Assembly (NCBI GenBank): GCA_027924645.1
Contig: BSBN01001752.1
Span: forward strand, 14,871,001 to 14,935,000
Length of the DNA: 64,000 nt
Direction of reading: 5' to 3'
From: Cunninghamia lanceolata
Taxonomy: Eukaryota; Streptophyta; Pinopsida; Cupressales; Cupressaceae
Position 1 is the first letter of the stretch, and the number at the start of each line of letters is the position of its first letter. Under the pieces are notes generated by a model. The model ran no database searches, was not told the origin of the DNA, and saw nothing but the letters and a program-made list of their open reading frames with translations. A program made the translations under genes and the position numbers. Below are positions 44,472 to 56,237 of this stretch, one piece after another.

Positions 44472-45174
44472 ATGATGAAAATTAATCAAGCTTTGAAGGT
44501 TTGATACATCGTACAAAGTTGAGAGCTACAGATAGCTAGAGGACTTCCAGTTTGAAGTTCTGAAGTTTGAAGATTAAAGTCTGAAGGACTGCTGCAGTAG
44601 TGGGTGAGAGGTTGAGATCCACAGATCTTGAAGATGGTTTGAAAAGATTTAAGTGAATCTGCAAATGCGGAAGACTAGAAAGATTTGGAAGACAAATTTG
44701 AAATGATAAACTTGTGGTCGAAATTAAGGGGGAGTGTTGGAGAGTAATTTCTCCCACAAACAAAATTGTAATTAATTAAAAGACAAAAAGACAAAAAGAC
44801 AAAAAGATAAAAGAGGACAATAGAAAGTTTCTAAAGGAGTCTAGAAAGGCAGAGGTTTCTAGAAAGAAGGGAATGCTCTAGATAAGAAAGGTTCTAGAGG
44901 ATATGTTTCTAGATGAGTCAGGAAAGATTGGAAGAATCTAGGCATGTACTAAGCCCTCTATAAAAGAGGCATGATGTAACAGAGTTGAATCAAGAAAATG
45001 AAGTCAAGATGTGTAAGAATGCAACAACATTTGATGTATGCAGTTGTATTGATTTGTAATGATATTATGGATTAATGTAATGTGCAGCAGCATAGAGTTG
45101 TGGATCATATGTTTTGTGTTTAGGTGTTCAAGAATTTGTGTCTTGTGGATTTAATATCCACCACCATCAATGGG

Positions 45175-46270
45175 AAGATAAGTATCTAACCAAAAAATGT
45201 AAAGTTCATGATTTGTTGTATGATTTGGCCATATACATATCCGAAGAAAATAGATGTGTTGTTTCTATTGAGGAAGCCTCTTCTAGCACTGGTTGGTGTC
45301 AGATTTTACTGGCCAAGAAAGATATAAAAGACAATGCCATCTCAGAGATCCATCCTGTCTATCTCCATACACTCACACTGTCCAAGAATGAGAAGATTAC
45401 AAGCATCCAAGGAAACTTGTTTACTGCCATGAGAGGACTATGTGTTATGGATTTGAGCTCCACAAGCATCTCTACGTTGCCTGCATCGATTTGAAAGATG
45501 ATTCTACTCAAAGTTTTGAATTTAACGGATACATTGATAGAGGAGGTACCAAAGTGTGTGAGACATCTAAAAAGTCTCTTGTTTCTTCCTCTCCCTGTAT
45601 GCTGCAAGTCATTACCAGTGTGGAAAAGTGAACTTGAATGTCTTTAGCATTTAGAATGCAAGGGTATTGATTGCATGCCAAAAGGAATATCAAAGCTGGC
45701 CTCTTTGAGAACACTACGATTAGGATACTTGAAGCTTCCATAGAAGAGGATGAATTCATGAGGTTAGACGATTTGGTCAATATGACTCAACTTCAGGAAC
45801 TATGGTTAGATGTTAAGCATGAGATGGAGTTGAAGTTGATTGAAGAAGGGATCCTTGTGCAGCTGGTGAATATACGTTGTCTGCAAATCTAGAATATGGG
45901 TGAGGGAGCGGAGCTTCCATAGTTTCTTGAGAATATGAGAGCAATAAAACATCTGGAAAGTCTTACATTACTCAGCTTTGCAGTGCTAATTTGGCTATGT
46001 GAGTTGGCAAATCTAAGGAAATTGGTGTTGAATTCAAGGTCCAGAGAATTTCCAAAGGCATTTGGAAAGTCAGGAGGGTTTCCACACCTTCACTTCTTCT
46101 CAATTAATTCTTTGGATGAATTAGAGGAGTTCCCCGAATTGGAGGAGACAATGATGTCATGCCTTGAGGAGTTATATATATATATATATTTTTTTTTATT
46201 GTTCCAAATTGAAGAAAGTGGAGGGATTGGAGTGGTTGAAAAGACTTAAGGTGTTCAATTACTGTTGGTC
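45175..46270 (+). pseudogene. MHD-like motif and LRR region of the resistance pseudogene
   Basis: It starts EDKYLTKKCKVHDLLYDLA, where VHDLLYDLA matches the MHD motif of CC-type receptors. LRRs follow: LHTLTLSKNEKITSIQGNLF, GLCVMDLSSTSISTLPASI, LLKVLNLTDTLIEEVPKCVR, LASLRTLRLGYLKLP, LQELWLDV and LANLRKLVLNS. Stops at about 45495, 45650, 45890 and 45920 break it, and a TA run (46175-46190) disrupts the end. A probable 3' UTR follows (about 46270-46400), shared with 32560-32660. Confidence 0.88.
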
Positions 46271-46320
46271 AGGAGGGAGGAAGACATTAAAGGAAGGTGG
46301 GGAATACTAGAATAAAATCA

Positions 46321-47204
46321 AAGCCATCAATCCCCACATAACTATTACTATTATACCTTGTAATTATTGCCTTCCCTCATATTTAATTTATATTGATTGT
46401 GGTTATATTTTTCCTAGTGATGATTTAGTTAATTCAAGTCTTCCCTTTCCCTTTATTTACTTTATATGGAAGTTAATTTATTTTTGAGTGCCATATAAAT
46501 TTTAATTAGACACAACTCTTAAGAAGAAAATAAAATTTATCTTATGTCTATTAAAAATTGTTTATATTGGAGATTTAGTTTAAGGCATTATAAGATGGTT
46601 TATATTTATTAGTTCTTAAGATTATGAAATTTGTTTAATTATGTCGAGAGCCTCATAGCAAGGGCTGAAAGATTCGTAAACAAAAATCTAAAAAAAAAGC
46701 AAATAAATAAAATAAAATAAAATAAAATTCAATGCATGGTGGTAGTGGATCATAATGGAACATCATAATAAATACACCACTCTCAAAGATGCTTTTGCTA
46801 TTTTAAACCAAAATGCAAATATTTTAGATGCAACTAATTTATAAATGCCAAGAATAAGAAATATATTTAATGGGAAATGAAAAGCTTAATTTATAACAAA
46901 TAAAAACCAAAACCAAAAAGCAAATTGGAAGATATCTGTCAATGGCTTACTATAGATATATATATTTTAAATATAAATATACTAGTTTTAGAATATTCTT
47001 TAAATTTAATTAAAGTTAATCTAATTAGTATAAATATTTAAATACATTTATTTTAAAAAGCCAATAGATATAGTTTGGAGCTATTTTATTTATCTAAGAG
47101 TTATTTTATTTTACTTTAGAATTATTTATTTTATTTGTAGTACACTTGTACTTTTGTATACATAATTTTTAAATATATGTTACTTTAATTATACAATAGG
47201 GCTA
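46321..47204. other. AT-rich spacer, no gene
   Basis: Very AT-rich. No coding or RNA signal seen. Confidence 0.6.
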
Positions 47205-49640
47205 GATATGCCCTAACACTCATTAACGACTTTTCTCGCTATACTTGGGTGTACTTTCTCAAACAAAAGTCTGAGGTATTTGATCACTTTCAAGACTTCA
47301 AGGCTTTTGTAGAGAAGCAATCTGGGAAAGCCATCAAAGTTTTGCACACTGATAATGGTGGTGAGTATGTTAACCATCATTTTGAGTGGTTTTGCACTTT
47401 AGAGGGGATTGGTTTGTAGCATTCAGTTCCATACAATCCTTAGCTGAATGGTGTTGCAGAATGGAACAATAGGTCATTAAAGGAAATGGCAAGTTGCATG
47501 ATTCACTCAAGATCTCTTGCACCACAGTATAGGGTAGAGGCCATTAACTGTGCTTGTTATATCCAAAATTGTGTTCCTCACCAAGCCTTGAAAGGAGTCA
47601 CTCCTTTTAAAGCTTGGAGTAGGTGGAAACCATCATTTAAGCACTTTCAAGTTTTCAATTCTTCTGCATGGGCCCACATTCCTGTAGAGAAATGCAAAGC
47701 CTTGGATCCATAAAGTAGACCTTGCATATTTGTAGGCTATCTTGATGGTGTGAAGGGCTATTGGTTGCTTCACCCCACTACACATGAGTTGTTCATTGAG
47801 AGGAGTGTTTAGTTTGAGGAGGACTCTTCAAGCTCACTTTTATCACTTCTCCACCTCCTTCTACATTGACATTAGAGTCACTTGGGCTACATGAAAGATC
47901 TTCTGATGAGTTAGATTCACTTGAACAGTGATCTACCTCCACTTTCGATGCCAAGAGTGATTCAAAGGACTCACTTCCTTCCTCTCCTGGTCATCATTTA
48001 TAGGGTGATGATTCTCCTCCACATTCTCCATCTTTCAGTCCACTTTGGGCTAGATAGACCTTGTAGTCTGTAGGCGATTGGGTTAGGGATCGATCAGACA
48101 CCAGGTGGACTCGTTCACAATTCCAAGATGTTCCACATGTCTTCATTGCCACTGCCTGAGATCCATAGTCTTTCTGAGAGGCTTCTGGTATTCCTGAGTG
48201 GGATATAGCTATGTAGGAGGAGTATAGTTCCTTGACGAGGAACCACACTTGGGACCTTGTCCCTATTCCTAAGGAAAGAAAACTTGTTTGATGTAAGTGG
48301 ATCTATCAAACAAAGTTTGTAGTAGATGGGTCAGTTGACAAGCATAAGGCTCACTTGGTCGCCCAAGGATTCTCCCAGGTTCCTAGGATTGACTACTCTG
48401 AGACTTTTGTGCTAGTTGCCAAAATGAACTCCATCTGACTTGTTCTTTCCGTTGCTACAACTAACTATTGGGAAGTACACCAGATGGATGTGAAGAGTGC
48501 TTTTCTTCATGGTGACCTTCAGGGGGAGATCTACATGGAGAAACCACAGGGGTTCGTTCAGGATTCTTCACTTGTATGTTGTTTTTGAAAGTTTCTCTAT
48601 GGCCTCAAATAGGCTCCTTGATCCTAGTATGCCAAGATGGACTCCTTAATTCTGACAATTGGGTTCACTCGATGCCATTCTGATCCCAATGTCTACATTT
48701 TGTAGTAGGATGATTCACTCCTATGTCTGGTTTTGTATGTTGATGACTTGTTGATCACCGGGAGTTCTTCATCCACCATTGGGGCTATCAAAACTTCCCT
48801 TCATGATAGGTTTTTGATGACTAACTTGGGCTTGTTGAATTACTTTCTTGGGATTGAGATCTTCCAGTCTACTTTTGGGATCACCATCACACTGTCCAAG
48901 TATGCTCTAGATTTTCTCTCATGGTTTCGTATGGCTAACTGTAAGCCTACTCTGACTCCCTTCCTTTCTGGAGTCAAACTTCAGGGTTAGTGTTCTTCAC
49001 CCTTTGTTGATGGCCCTTTGTACTAACAACTTGTTACGAGTCTCATTTATCTGACTCATACAAGACCCAACATTTCATATGTTGTAGGCATGGTCTCTTG
49101 ATTCATGCAGAAGCCCCATGATCTACACTAGAAAGCATCCAAGTGGATCCTTCACTACATTCAGGGTACTCATAGTTTTGGGATTCACTACATAGTGGGC
49201 ATTAAGCTTGACTTGGTGGGCTACTCAGATTCAGATTGGGTATGCAATTCTCAAGATCACAAGTCTACTTCAAGTTACGACTTCTCACTTGGTTTAGGTC
49301 TTGTTTGTTGGTCAAGAAAGAAGCAGTCTGCTATTGCTCTATCCTCTACTGAGGTCGAGTATGGGGGGCTGTGAATGCTTCCACTGAGGCCATTTGGATT
49401 AGAAATCTTCTCACTAAGTTTGGTATTCAGATCAGACGGCCATTAGTCATATTTTGTGACAACCAGAGTGCCATTCAGATCTCATGAAATTCAGTCCATC
49501 ATCAGCAAAACAAACACATTAAGGTTCACATGCACTACATCTGGGAGCTCATCCATGGGCATGTCATCAACCTTTGCTACTATCTAACTTCTGAGCAGGT
49601 TGTTGATATCTTCACCAAACCCATAATTGAGAGCAAGTTC
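47205..49640 (+). pseudogene. Copia integrase-reverse transcriptase-RNase H, many stops
   Basis: Integrase opens with INDFSRYTWVYFLKQKSEVF, then LHTDNGGEY (near 47350), and YNP-stop-LNGVAEWNNR (near 47445). Reverse transcriptase includes VHQMDVKSAFLHGDLQGEIY (near 48480), GLK-stop-AP (48610), VLYVDDLLITG (near 48740) and LGLLNYFLGIEI. The RNase H end holds YSDSDWVCNSQDHKSTS and SRKKQSAIALSSTEVEY (near 49330). Gag, protease and both LTRs are absent or unrecognised. At least a dozen stops occur, several replacing Gln or Trp. Its right end abuts an NB-ARC fragment without any LTR. Confidence 0.88.
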
Positions 49641-50210
49641 CTTCATTTGTGATCTTTGTTTGGCATACATTCTAAAGTTGAAGAGATGGTAGGCTTCTTG
49701 GATAACCCAGAAGTCCAAGTTATAGCTGTCATTGGTATGGGTAGCTCAAGGAAGACATTTCTTCTCCAAAATATCTACAACACAACAAAATCCAGGTTTG
49801 ACAAGTCTATTTGGCTCTCTATCTCTAAATCTTATTCTGTCAAGAATTTGCAACATGATATAGCCTCCCACATAGATTTAAACATTATTGTTGTAGCTAA
49901 AGAGAGAGCGATCGAATTGATTCATGGCCGTCTAAAAGGAAAAAAATGTATTATTGTCCTAGATGATCTATGGACACTCTCTACTGAAGATAATTTGATT
50001 GATAAACTTGGTCTGTCATTTGATAAACATTGTAAAGTTCTAGTTAGCACAAGAAATAAGCAGGTTGCTCTTAATTCAAGTGCTCATCTTTATGACATGA
50101 AAAATTTGTCAGATGAAGAGATTTTGGGGCTGTTTTGTGCCTATGCATTTGCAAATAGTGAGGGAAACAAAGAGCCATAGTAGCATCTGGAAGAGGTTGG
50201 TCGTGAGGGG
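49640..50210 (+). pseudogene. Second NB-ARC fragment, truncated both ends
   Basis: ORF 49656-50180 reads MFGIHSKVEEMVGFLDNPE, then VQVIAVIGMGSSRKTFLLQN and IWLSISKSYSVKNLQHDIAS, LKGKKCIIVLDDLW, and KVLVSTRNKQVALNSSAHLY. The P-loop is changed: GMGSSRKT where the related gene has GMGGSGKT, so ATP binding is probably lost. It ends with a stop in GNKEP-stop-QHLEEVG, then non-NLR sequence from about 50205. It is a close paralogue of 38230-41250 and lacks the LTR insertion there, so it shows that gene's uninterrupted frame. There is no TIR on its 5' side. Confidence 0.92.
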
Positions 50211-52638
50211 TAAGTGCACAAAGATGAGGGACCAAAACGGGGTCTTAAGATGCTACTTTTTTTTTCTTGAAATCAAGAAACATTGATATTGGATGAGAAA
50301 TTAAAGATAGTTACACTCAAAATTTGAATATGCAACAAAAACAAGAGTTGTAGTGCTCCAAATCTAGTTTCTAAACTACTATTTATTTTCAAAAATGGTT
50401 GAGATTAAGGTATTTAAAAAGGGAAGCACACAAATTGGTCATATTTTAAAAAAAAAAACATAACATAGCGTCTGGCGTGTTGATCCCCCAAAAATGTTAA
50501 CTTCCTTTTAGTATTTCAAAAATTGCTGCGGTGAGAAATTAGTTAACACCATGTAGTTTCTCCCTAATTTTTCTGATAATTTTTTCATGAATAATTGATT
50601 TTTTAGTAATTTTCAAAGTGGACACATTCTGAAAAATAGAAAATTGAGTGTGCCCCCCCCTAAAATTTTTGAAAACTAATCAAAAACCAATTTTTTTTTA
50701 ATACGTGTAGAATGGAGTCTAGTTTCTAAAAATGTAGCTTATTTCAAAATTCGATGAATGGTTAAAAAAAAGGTAAAAAATATTAGATGCTTATTTTTGA
50801 CAAAAAATGGATACACTAACAATAGAAATTAAGAAATAGACCTTGAGAAACGTGTAGAAGAAAATGCAACACAAGATTCGTGGTTTTACAATATTAAGAA
50901 AATATGGCAATTGGAATATGCAATGACAAAAAATTATGAACAATGACATGAGCTTTGTGGGGCTAGAGAATGATAAAGGCGAGAAAGGGAGTGAAAGTGA
51001 GCAATGGTTGAAAAAAGGAAAAATTTCCCAGAGTTAGAAAAAATTGGGTGAGTAATGTAAGGATGGTGAAAAACAATGCCTCTGCATGGAAGTTGTATTG
51101 GTTGTGCACATGCAGAAAAAATCAGTGCCCTTGCATAAGGGTAAAACTTTGCAAGTCTGTCAGCTTGACAAATTTTGCCACTTGGGCTTATGTATTTTGG
51201 TAAAGCATTTATGTATGGGCGGCAAATATTACCATCCCTACATATGGGTAAAACTTATGGGTCATGGTGTAGACGGCAAAAATTACCATCCATGCTCAAT
51301 TAGAAAAACTTAAAAGTTGTGTGGAGGTGATAAATTTTGCCACCTATGTTTTATGGGAACTCTCAAGTTATTGCGGGGTCAGCAAATTTTGTCGCTCTTG
51401 TAGCTAGGGTAAATTCAAAAGAACCAACCTTGGTGTAAGGTCAGCATTTTTCACCGATGTCACACCAAGGGTAATCTTTAAAGGAAAACAACATCAGCGA
51501 AAATCACCAATGCTTCAAAGGGAAAGAAACATAAGTTTAAACATTTTAATTAACTTTTGGTGTATTTATGAAGAAATGGTGATAGATTTCATCACTATGG
51601 GAAACATGAGAAAGAATCAATGGTTGAACAAAATAGTGAAAACCACTATTCAAAAGGTTGTTTTCAAAGATGAACAAAATAGTGAAAACCACCGATTCTT
51701 CCACAATAGAAAGGACAAAAAACACCCTTTAATAGAGAAAGATAAAACTAGGGTTTAAACTAGTTTACAAGAAAACAGGAACATATTTTAAACATAAACA
51801 CAAAGTAAACTAAAAAATAATGAAAACGTAATACTGAAAACACAAAAAATATGAGAAAGAAAAAGGGAAATAAAGAAACTCTTACCTAACAATAGAAATA
51901 GAAAAACTAATGAAACCCTAATCCAACTCGCTTATTAAATCCACTCAACAATAAGCACTTAGCAAACACAGTGATTCTCCAAGGATGCAGAGCATTCACG
52001 AAGGCAAGAAGAAGGAAAAAACAACAAAAAAATAAAACCATTAAAACCATTTAAATCATTTAAATCCCCAAAACGCCATGATTAAGGCACATTAATTACA
52101 CTTCATGTGAACTAATTGTTGTTCGGGTGGCAAAATTTTCTGCCCTTACAACACTTAAAGGAATACATGTCGGGTTAGTAAATTTTGCCGCCTAATCATG
52201 ATACACAAACTCCCAGCATGTAGCGGCGGCAAATTTTCTTGCCCCTACATGTTGATAAAAACTTTCTAACTCTTAAAAATTGAAACTTGCAAGTTAAACT
52301 ATTTTGCAAAATTTTGAGAAATCAACACTAGATGACACTCAGATGAACTATCTGAGGCTAGGAAAATATGCACAAGGACAATTGTGATTGCCTCATTTTG
52401 GAAGCTTAGAGTCATGGGCTATGAAGAGAACAAGTTTTGTAGGGATCATCCCACAAATTAAGCTTTGCTGAATTTGAGGATAACAGACACTCTACTTAAA
52501 TATTATCCACTTCAATGGTCAAGAACTCATTAGAAATGTTACACCTCATACACAACAAAAAGTGATAAATATTTGTCCTATTTTTATTGGTCCAAATTAA
52601 CTATTGACTGTTGAAGTAGATGATATTTAAGAATAGCC
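50211..52638. other. No gene seen; AAATTTTGCC repeats
   Basis: No protein recognised. 51160-51510 is a decayed array with a unit of about 54 bp (separate entry). Similar words recur at 52130-52250 (GGCGGCAAATTTTCTTGCCC and relatives). Long A runs lie near 50450 and 50760. 50211-51000 is mixed sequence. Confidence 0.5.
51160..51510. repeat. Decayed tandem repeat, about 54 bp, with palindromic GGCAAATTTTGCC core
   Basis: Core variants: GACAAATTTTGCCAC (51167), GGCGGCAAATATTACCATCC (51219), GACGGCAAAAATTACCATCC (51272), GTGATAAATTTTGCCACC (51327), GTCAGCAAATTTTGTCGC (51379), GTCAGCATTTTTCACCG (51440) and CAGCGAAAATCACC (51495). Spacing is about 52-60 bp. Three further copies lie at 52130-52250. 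Confidence 0.65.
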
Positions 52639-53754
52639 AAGTTAAGGTCTATAGTATCTTCCTCTCTTATAATTTGCAAGTTGTGAGTGACTTCTTGATC
52701 AAACTTGTTGAAAATTTGGTCTTAGATTTGAAAGATTCTGAGGATATGAGTTCAAATGGTTTCTTATCCAATTTGATTTAAAATTTTAGTTTTCTCTTGA
52801 ATGTTCTCCTTAGTTGGATTTTCTTGTTATGGGAGATTCTTTGATTTCCTCCAAGACTTGTTTTATCCAATCTTCTCTAACACCAGGGCACATTGAGTGC
52901 TTACTCGAGAAGATTTGGATGTATGAAAGTTTTGATGTTTTTGATGATGTTTTGATTGTTCTGTGCCTTGGGATGAAATTGAGGGTTTGTTTTGAAATGT
53001 TTAAAGTTGAAAGCCTTGTGGTGAAATAAAAGGCTTGGAAGTTGTATGTTTTTTAGTGTTGAAGATGAAGTCTCTAATGCAATTAAAACTATATGAATTC
53101 ATGCACTTTTAGCTCTTTTTCTGATTTTTGATGATTTAATTACTAAGAAAAAAATATGTATGCAACTATTTGTCTTTTCTAAAACGTAATCTTCTATGTT
53201 TTTCTATTTTTCAAAGATTTAAATATTGCAATCATTTAATATAAGAAAACAAACTTGTGATTTAATCTAAGAAATGCAATGACATTTTACCTAGAACTAG
53301 AAGACATAATTTAAAATCAAGAGAAAATAAAAACAATGTTTTACTTCCTCAAGAGCAATTGTTTTCACTAATTACCAATTCTATTGTAAATAGCAATAAA
53401 AGAACATGTAAATGGTGGCCCCAATACTAGGCATATGTCTTGAGAGGTCTAGCTATTTGGTAACCTTCTTTGTAGTAATCGAGTCCTCTACTTGATGATG
53501 AGAAAATGGTAAGGGATTTAAAGAGATTCAAAAAATAGAAAATGAAGCACAAGGGCTTGTAAGGCTTAAAAAGCAAAAAGCTCAAGGCCTATTTGATAAG
53601 TTTGGATGAACTAGAGATTCTATGAAATATTTAAACTATGGATATCTAAACTAAAACTTGAAAACAAATGACTCGAGACATATAAAGAAACTTAAAGAAG
53701 ATTGTGAGAAGCTAAGAAGCTTACATATATGCCATGGTTAGGCCATCATATCTA

Positions 53755-54710
53755 ACTAAGCATGAAGCTCAACGTATTGCTCCCTCTTTTATAGAGACTT
53801 ATGGCTGTAATTCTTTTACAAAATCTCAGCTCAAGGCCAAAAGGAAATATAAGAAACGCTATCTTAACTTCCAAAAGTGCTCTTTTCCTAAAAAACATGC
53901 TTATGCTCCAAAGCATAAATATATGCACAAGCGCTCCCAGCCACGTCCTCAGAGCAATCAATTATCTGCTACATCTGCAATAAACCTGGTCATAAAGCCC
54001 CTGACTATCACTATGAAAATAAAGTTGTCAAAGATGTCTATGTTGATCCTTCCACAGCAACATGGTGGGATGTCATTGATGAAGAAGAAGATCTTTATCT
54101 TCAAGATAATATTTATGAACCTATCATAGAAAAATATGAATATGAAGATGAAGATGTTGATGCTTTAGAAGATCTTGCTGATACTCTTCATGAAGAAGAA
54201 CAACAACTCAAAGACACTTATTATGAAGAACCAATAGTCATGATGAACCAGACTTGGAGAAACAAAGGTAGAGGAAGAGGAAGGAATTCCTTTCACAAAG
54301 ATTTTTACTAGCTAGATCTACAACAACCAGCATTCATCCAACAATAGTCCAGCTATCCTCTTGTATTTCGACCTCCTGTAGTAAATGCAATGATGCCTTA
54401 ACAATTTGTCTCTGAATAGGTACAAGTCTTTTCTATTGATTTTCCTATTATCACTGCTGAAAGAAAATATAGAAAATAGCAAGAAACAACCTAAAGAGGA
54501 TTCTATTACAAAAGCTTTGGCTGATTTCTCTTTCCAACAACAAAATAATTATCAACCACAATTCTGCAATCCATGTTCCATACCTGTTGACCTAACATAT
54601 GAGGATATTCCATCTTCCTCATATTATCCATTCCTAGACCATTCTAAGTTTCAGGAACAAATCCAAGAGTTGTATGAAGAAAACAATGATGGAGGCTCAA
54701 TTTATAGAAA
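53755..54710 (+). pseudogene. Inverted coat-protein/zinc-knuckle fragment, left edge of virus locus
   Basis: The plus strand reads TKHEAQRIAPSFIETYG, a basic Lys/His-rich block and a degenerate CCHC region (near 53960-54010), then an acidic domain and LTYEDIPSSSYYPFLDHSKF. This matches, in reverse orientation, the minus-strand region 58620-57680. Frames are broken. The fragment joins an opposite-orientation sequence at about 54690-54710. Confidence 0.85.
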
Positions 54711-54739
54711 ACAGCAGTGGAGGCTAGAGGCTGAATGGT

Positions 54740-55060
54740 TACGGCTTCTGATATTACTCAACACAAATTACAAATAGATGCAAGAATCTTTCTGATATCT
54801 CAGATCGCACTAAATGCAGCGATAGACCATACTCAATCTTTGCAAATCTAAAACCTTTCTAACTCTAAACTCAAACTTAGACTCAGACTCGGACTCAGAC
54901 TTGATACCCACAATGCTTCGGCAAGGGCTTATTTATAGCAAAATATTGACTGGAAAGAAAGGTAAGTAAGAATCAAACTAACAATACCGAGTGAACTAGT
55001 TTAACAAAAAGGAGGTTTATCATGCCAAAATGGCCGACAATGACTGTCCTTTACAACTTT
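54740..55060 (-). promoter_or_regulatory. Probable caulimovirid promoter and spacer
   Basis: On the minus strand, right after the polyprotein tail, there is a TATA box (GCTATAAATAAGCCC, about 54935) typical of pararetroviral transcript promoters. It is followed by short repeats of GAGTCTGAGTC (about 54870-54905). Still further on (about 54745-54760), TAATATCAGAAGCC could be a degenerate initiator-Met primer-binding site. Activity is unknown. Confidence 0.5.
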
Positions 55061-55062
55061 AT

Positions 55063-56156
55063 TTTGTCAGAGAATCTTCTTGTCCCGTTCCATCTCCGAT
55101 GTGAAAGTTGGCTCCATCCCAACTACCATGTGAACTTGAGCTAGGTGATGATGATGGATGAGAGGACCTATCAAATCCATATTTGTACACTTCTTGCCAT
55201 CCAACTAGTCTCCAACGAGCATGAATTTGGAATCATTGGTGGATATTCCAATCTTGATGATCATTATCAAAATTCATTCTAGGAGAGAAATATGATTCCC
55301 ACCTTAAGTGCATATTGATCACTATGCGGGTGACTAGCTCTTTGCTAATAGGCTCATCTGGATTGACAACAAAAGGCCCTGCAAAGTTGAAAAAGTCTTC
55401 AAGTTGTTTGGTGATAGGAGCAGAACATGTGATTGACCATGTGAAAAATGGATTTCAGACAAGATTTAAGAGTAGATGATACATATGGTTGGAATTTATA
55501 TAGAGAATTTTGAATTGACCATATCCTTCTTCATATAAATCAGGAGTAGATATGCAGCAACTGTGTTCTAAAGTTTCAGTAGCTAAAATAGAATTTTTAG
55601 AATAGTGATTATTGATACCTTTTGTAAGAATATTTCTTTGTATTATTCTGTTCATTTGTCGGAAGAGAGCATCATATGTTTTATCTTTAATAAAACCAAG
55701 AACACTGGATGATGAAGCAGGGTTTTGCATATAGACTCTGAGGAGATAAGGCCTACTAAGAGTATCTGCTACTATATTGTATTTTCCAAAGATATGTTGG
55801 GCTTCATAATTATACAGATTGAGATATTCTTGCCAACAAAGATATTTACCATGACCATCTTTCCTACCATGATCCTTTTCCTTGAATGTGAGAAATCTGG
55901 TACAATATGTCCTTATGATAAAATGTTTCAGATGCATGAGTTTTAAGGTGAATTTCTTCAAATTTTTAATTACACCATAGATTTCTTTATTAGAAGAAAT
56001 CCATTTTCGAACATCTTGGTGGAAAACATTGCTTGCATAATCAGCAAGTAATTCAACACCATCTTTGACAAAACATAGGTGTCCTCCCCAGGCATAATCA
56101 GAAGCATCTGTATACAAAATAAACTCATCAGTTGTAGGGACATTAAGAACAAGCAA
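55063..56156 (-). pseudogene. Caulimovirid RNase H domain and polyprotein tail
   Basis: The block 56156-55455 begins with the RNase H opening (ILYTDASDYAWGG), followed by an SSNKEIYG block and a YNIVADTLSRP motif, all typical of pararetrovirus/Ty3 RNase H. Downstream the frame continues in a block ending in a Ser/Gly-rich tail at about 55063, broken by a frame change and at least one stop near 55230. RNase H removes the RNA strand during reverse transcription. Confidence 0.88.
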
Positions 56157-56237
56157 ATTCTGTACCTTTTGCTGGATCAGTTTTACTGCATCAGTATGTA
56201 TTTGAGACCATTGGGGCTTCTTCTTTGTAAGCAGCTG

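Larger units (their letters stand above)
41614..45169 (+). mobile_element. LTR element with coiled-coil/G-patch gag, perfect ATGGG TSD
   Basis: The LTRs are 41614-42046 and 44735-45169 (TGTTGGAGAGTAATTTCTCC... to ..CACCACCATCA). The primer-binding site TGGTATCAGAGCAGG starts at 42050. The purine tract AAGGGGGAG lies next to 44735. The TSD ATGGG is at 41609-41613 and 45170-45174. The leader (42065-43440) is rich in ATCGC. Then come a gag-like ORF and zinc knuckles and no pol. It lies in the same transcriptional orientation as the resistance gene it interrupts. Confidence 0.95.
37501..46320 (+). pseudogene. TIR-NB-ARC-LRR resistance gene, split by two LTR elements and decayed
   Basis: Pieces in order: TIR exon (37501-37978), a 98-bp intron (37979-38076, GTAAGA..AAAAG), NB-ARC start (38077-38389), LTR element, NB-ARC continuation (40852-41613), LTR element, then the MHD-like region and LRRs (45175-46270). 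Removing each element with one TSD copy rejoins the frame exactly, so both landed in a coding exon. Other damage: frameshifts in the TIR (about 37577 and 37845), a frameshift near 41455, stops at about 41555, 45495, 45650, 45890 and 45920. NLRs are intracellular immune receptors that sense pathogen effectors. The motifs and the odd class mix are given in the part entries. Confidence 0.9.

Noticed and set aside
55725..55946. Plus-strand ORF in the RNase H region
   Set aside because: Antisense shadow of viral RNase H.
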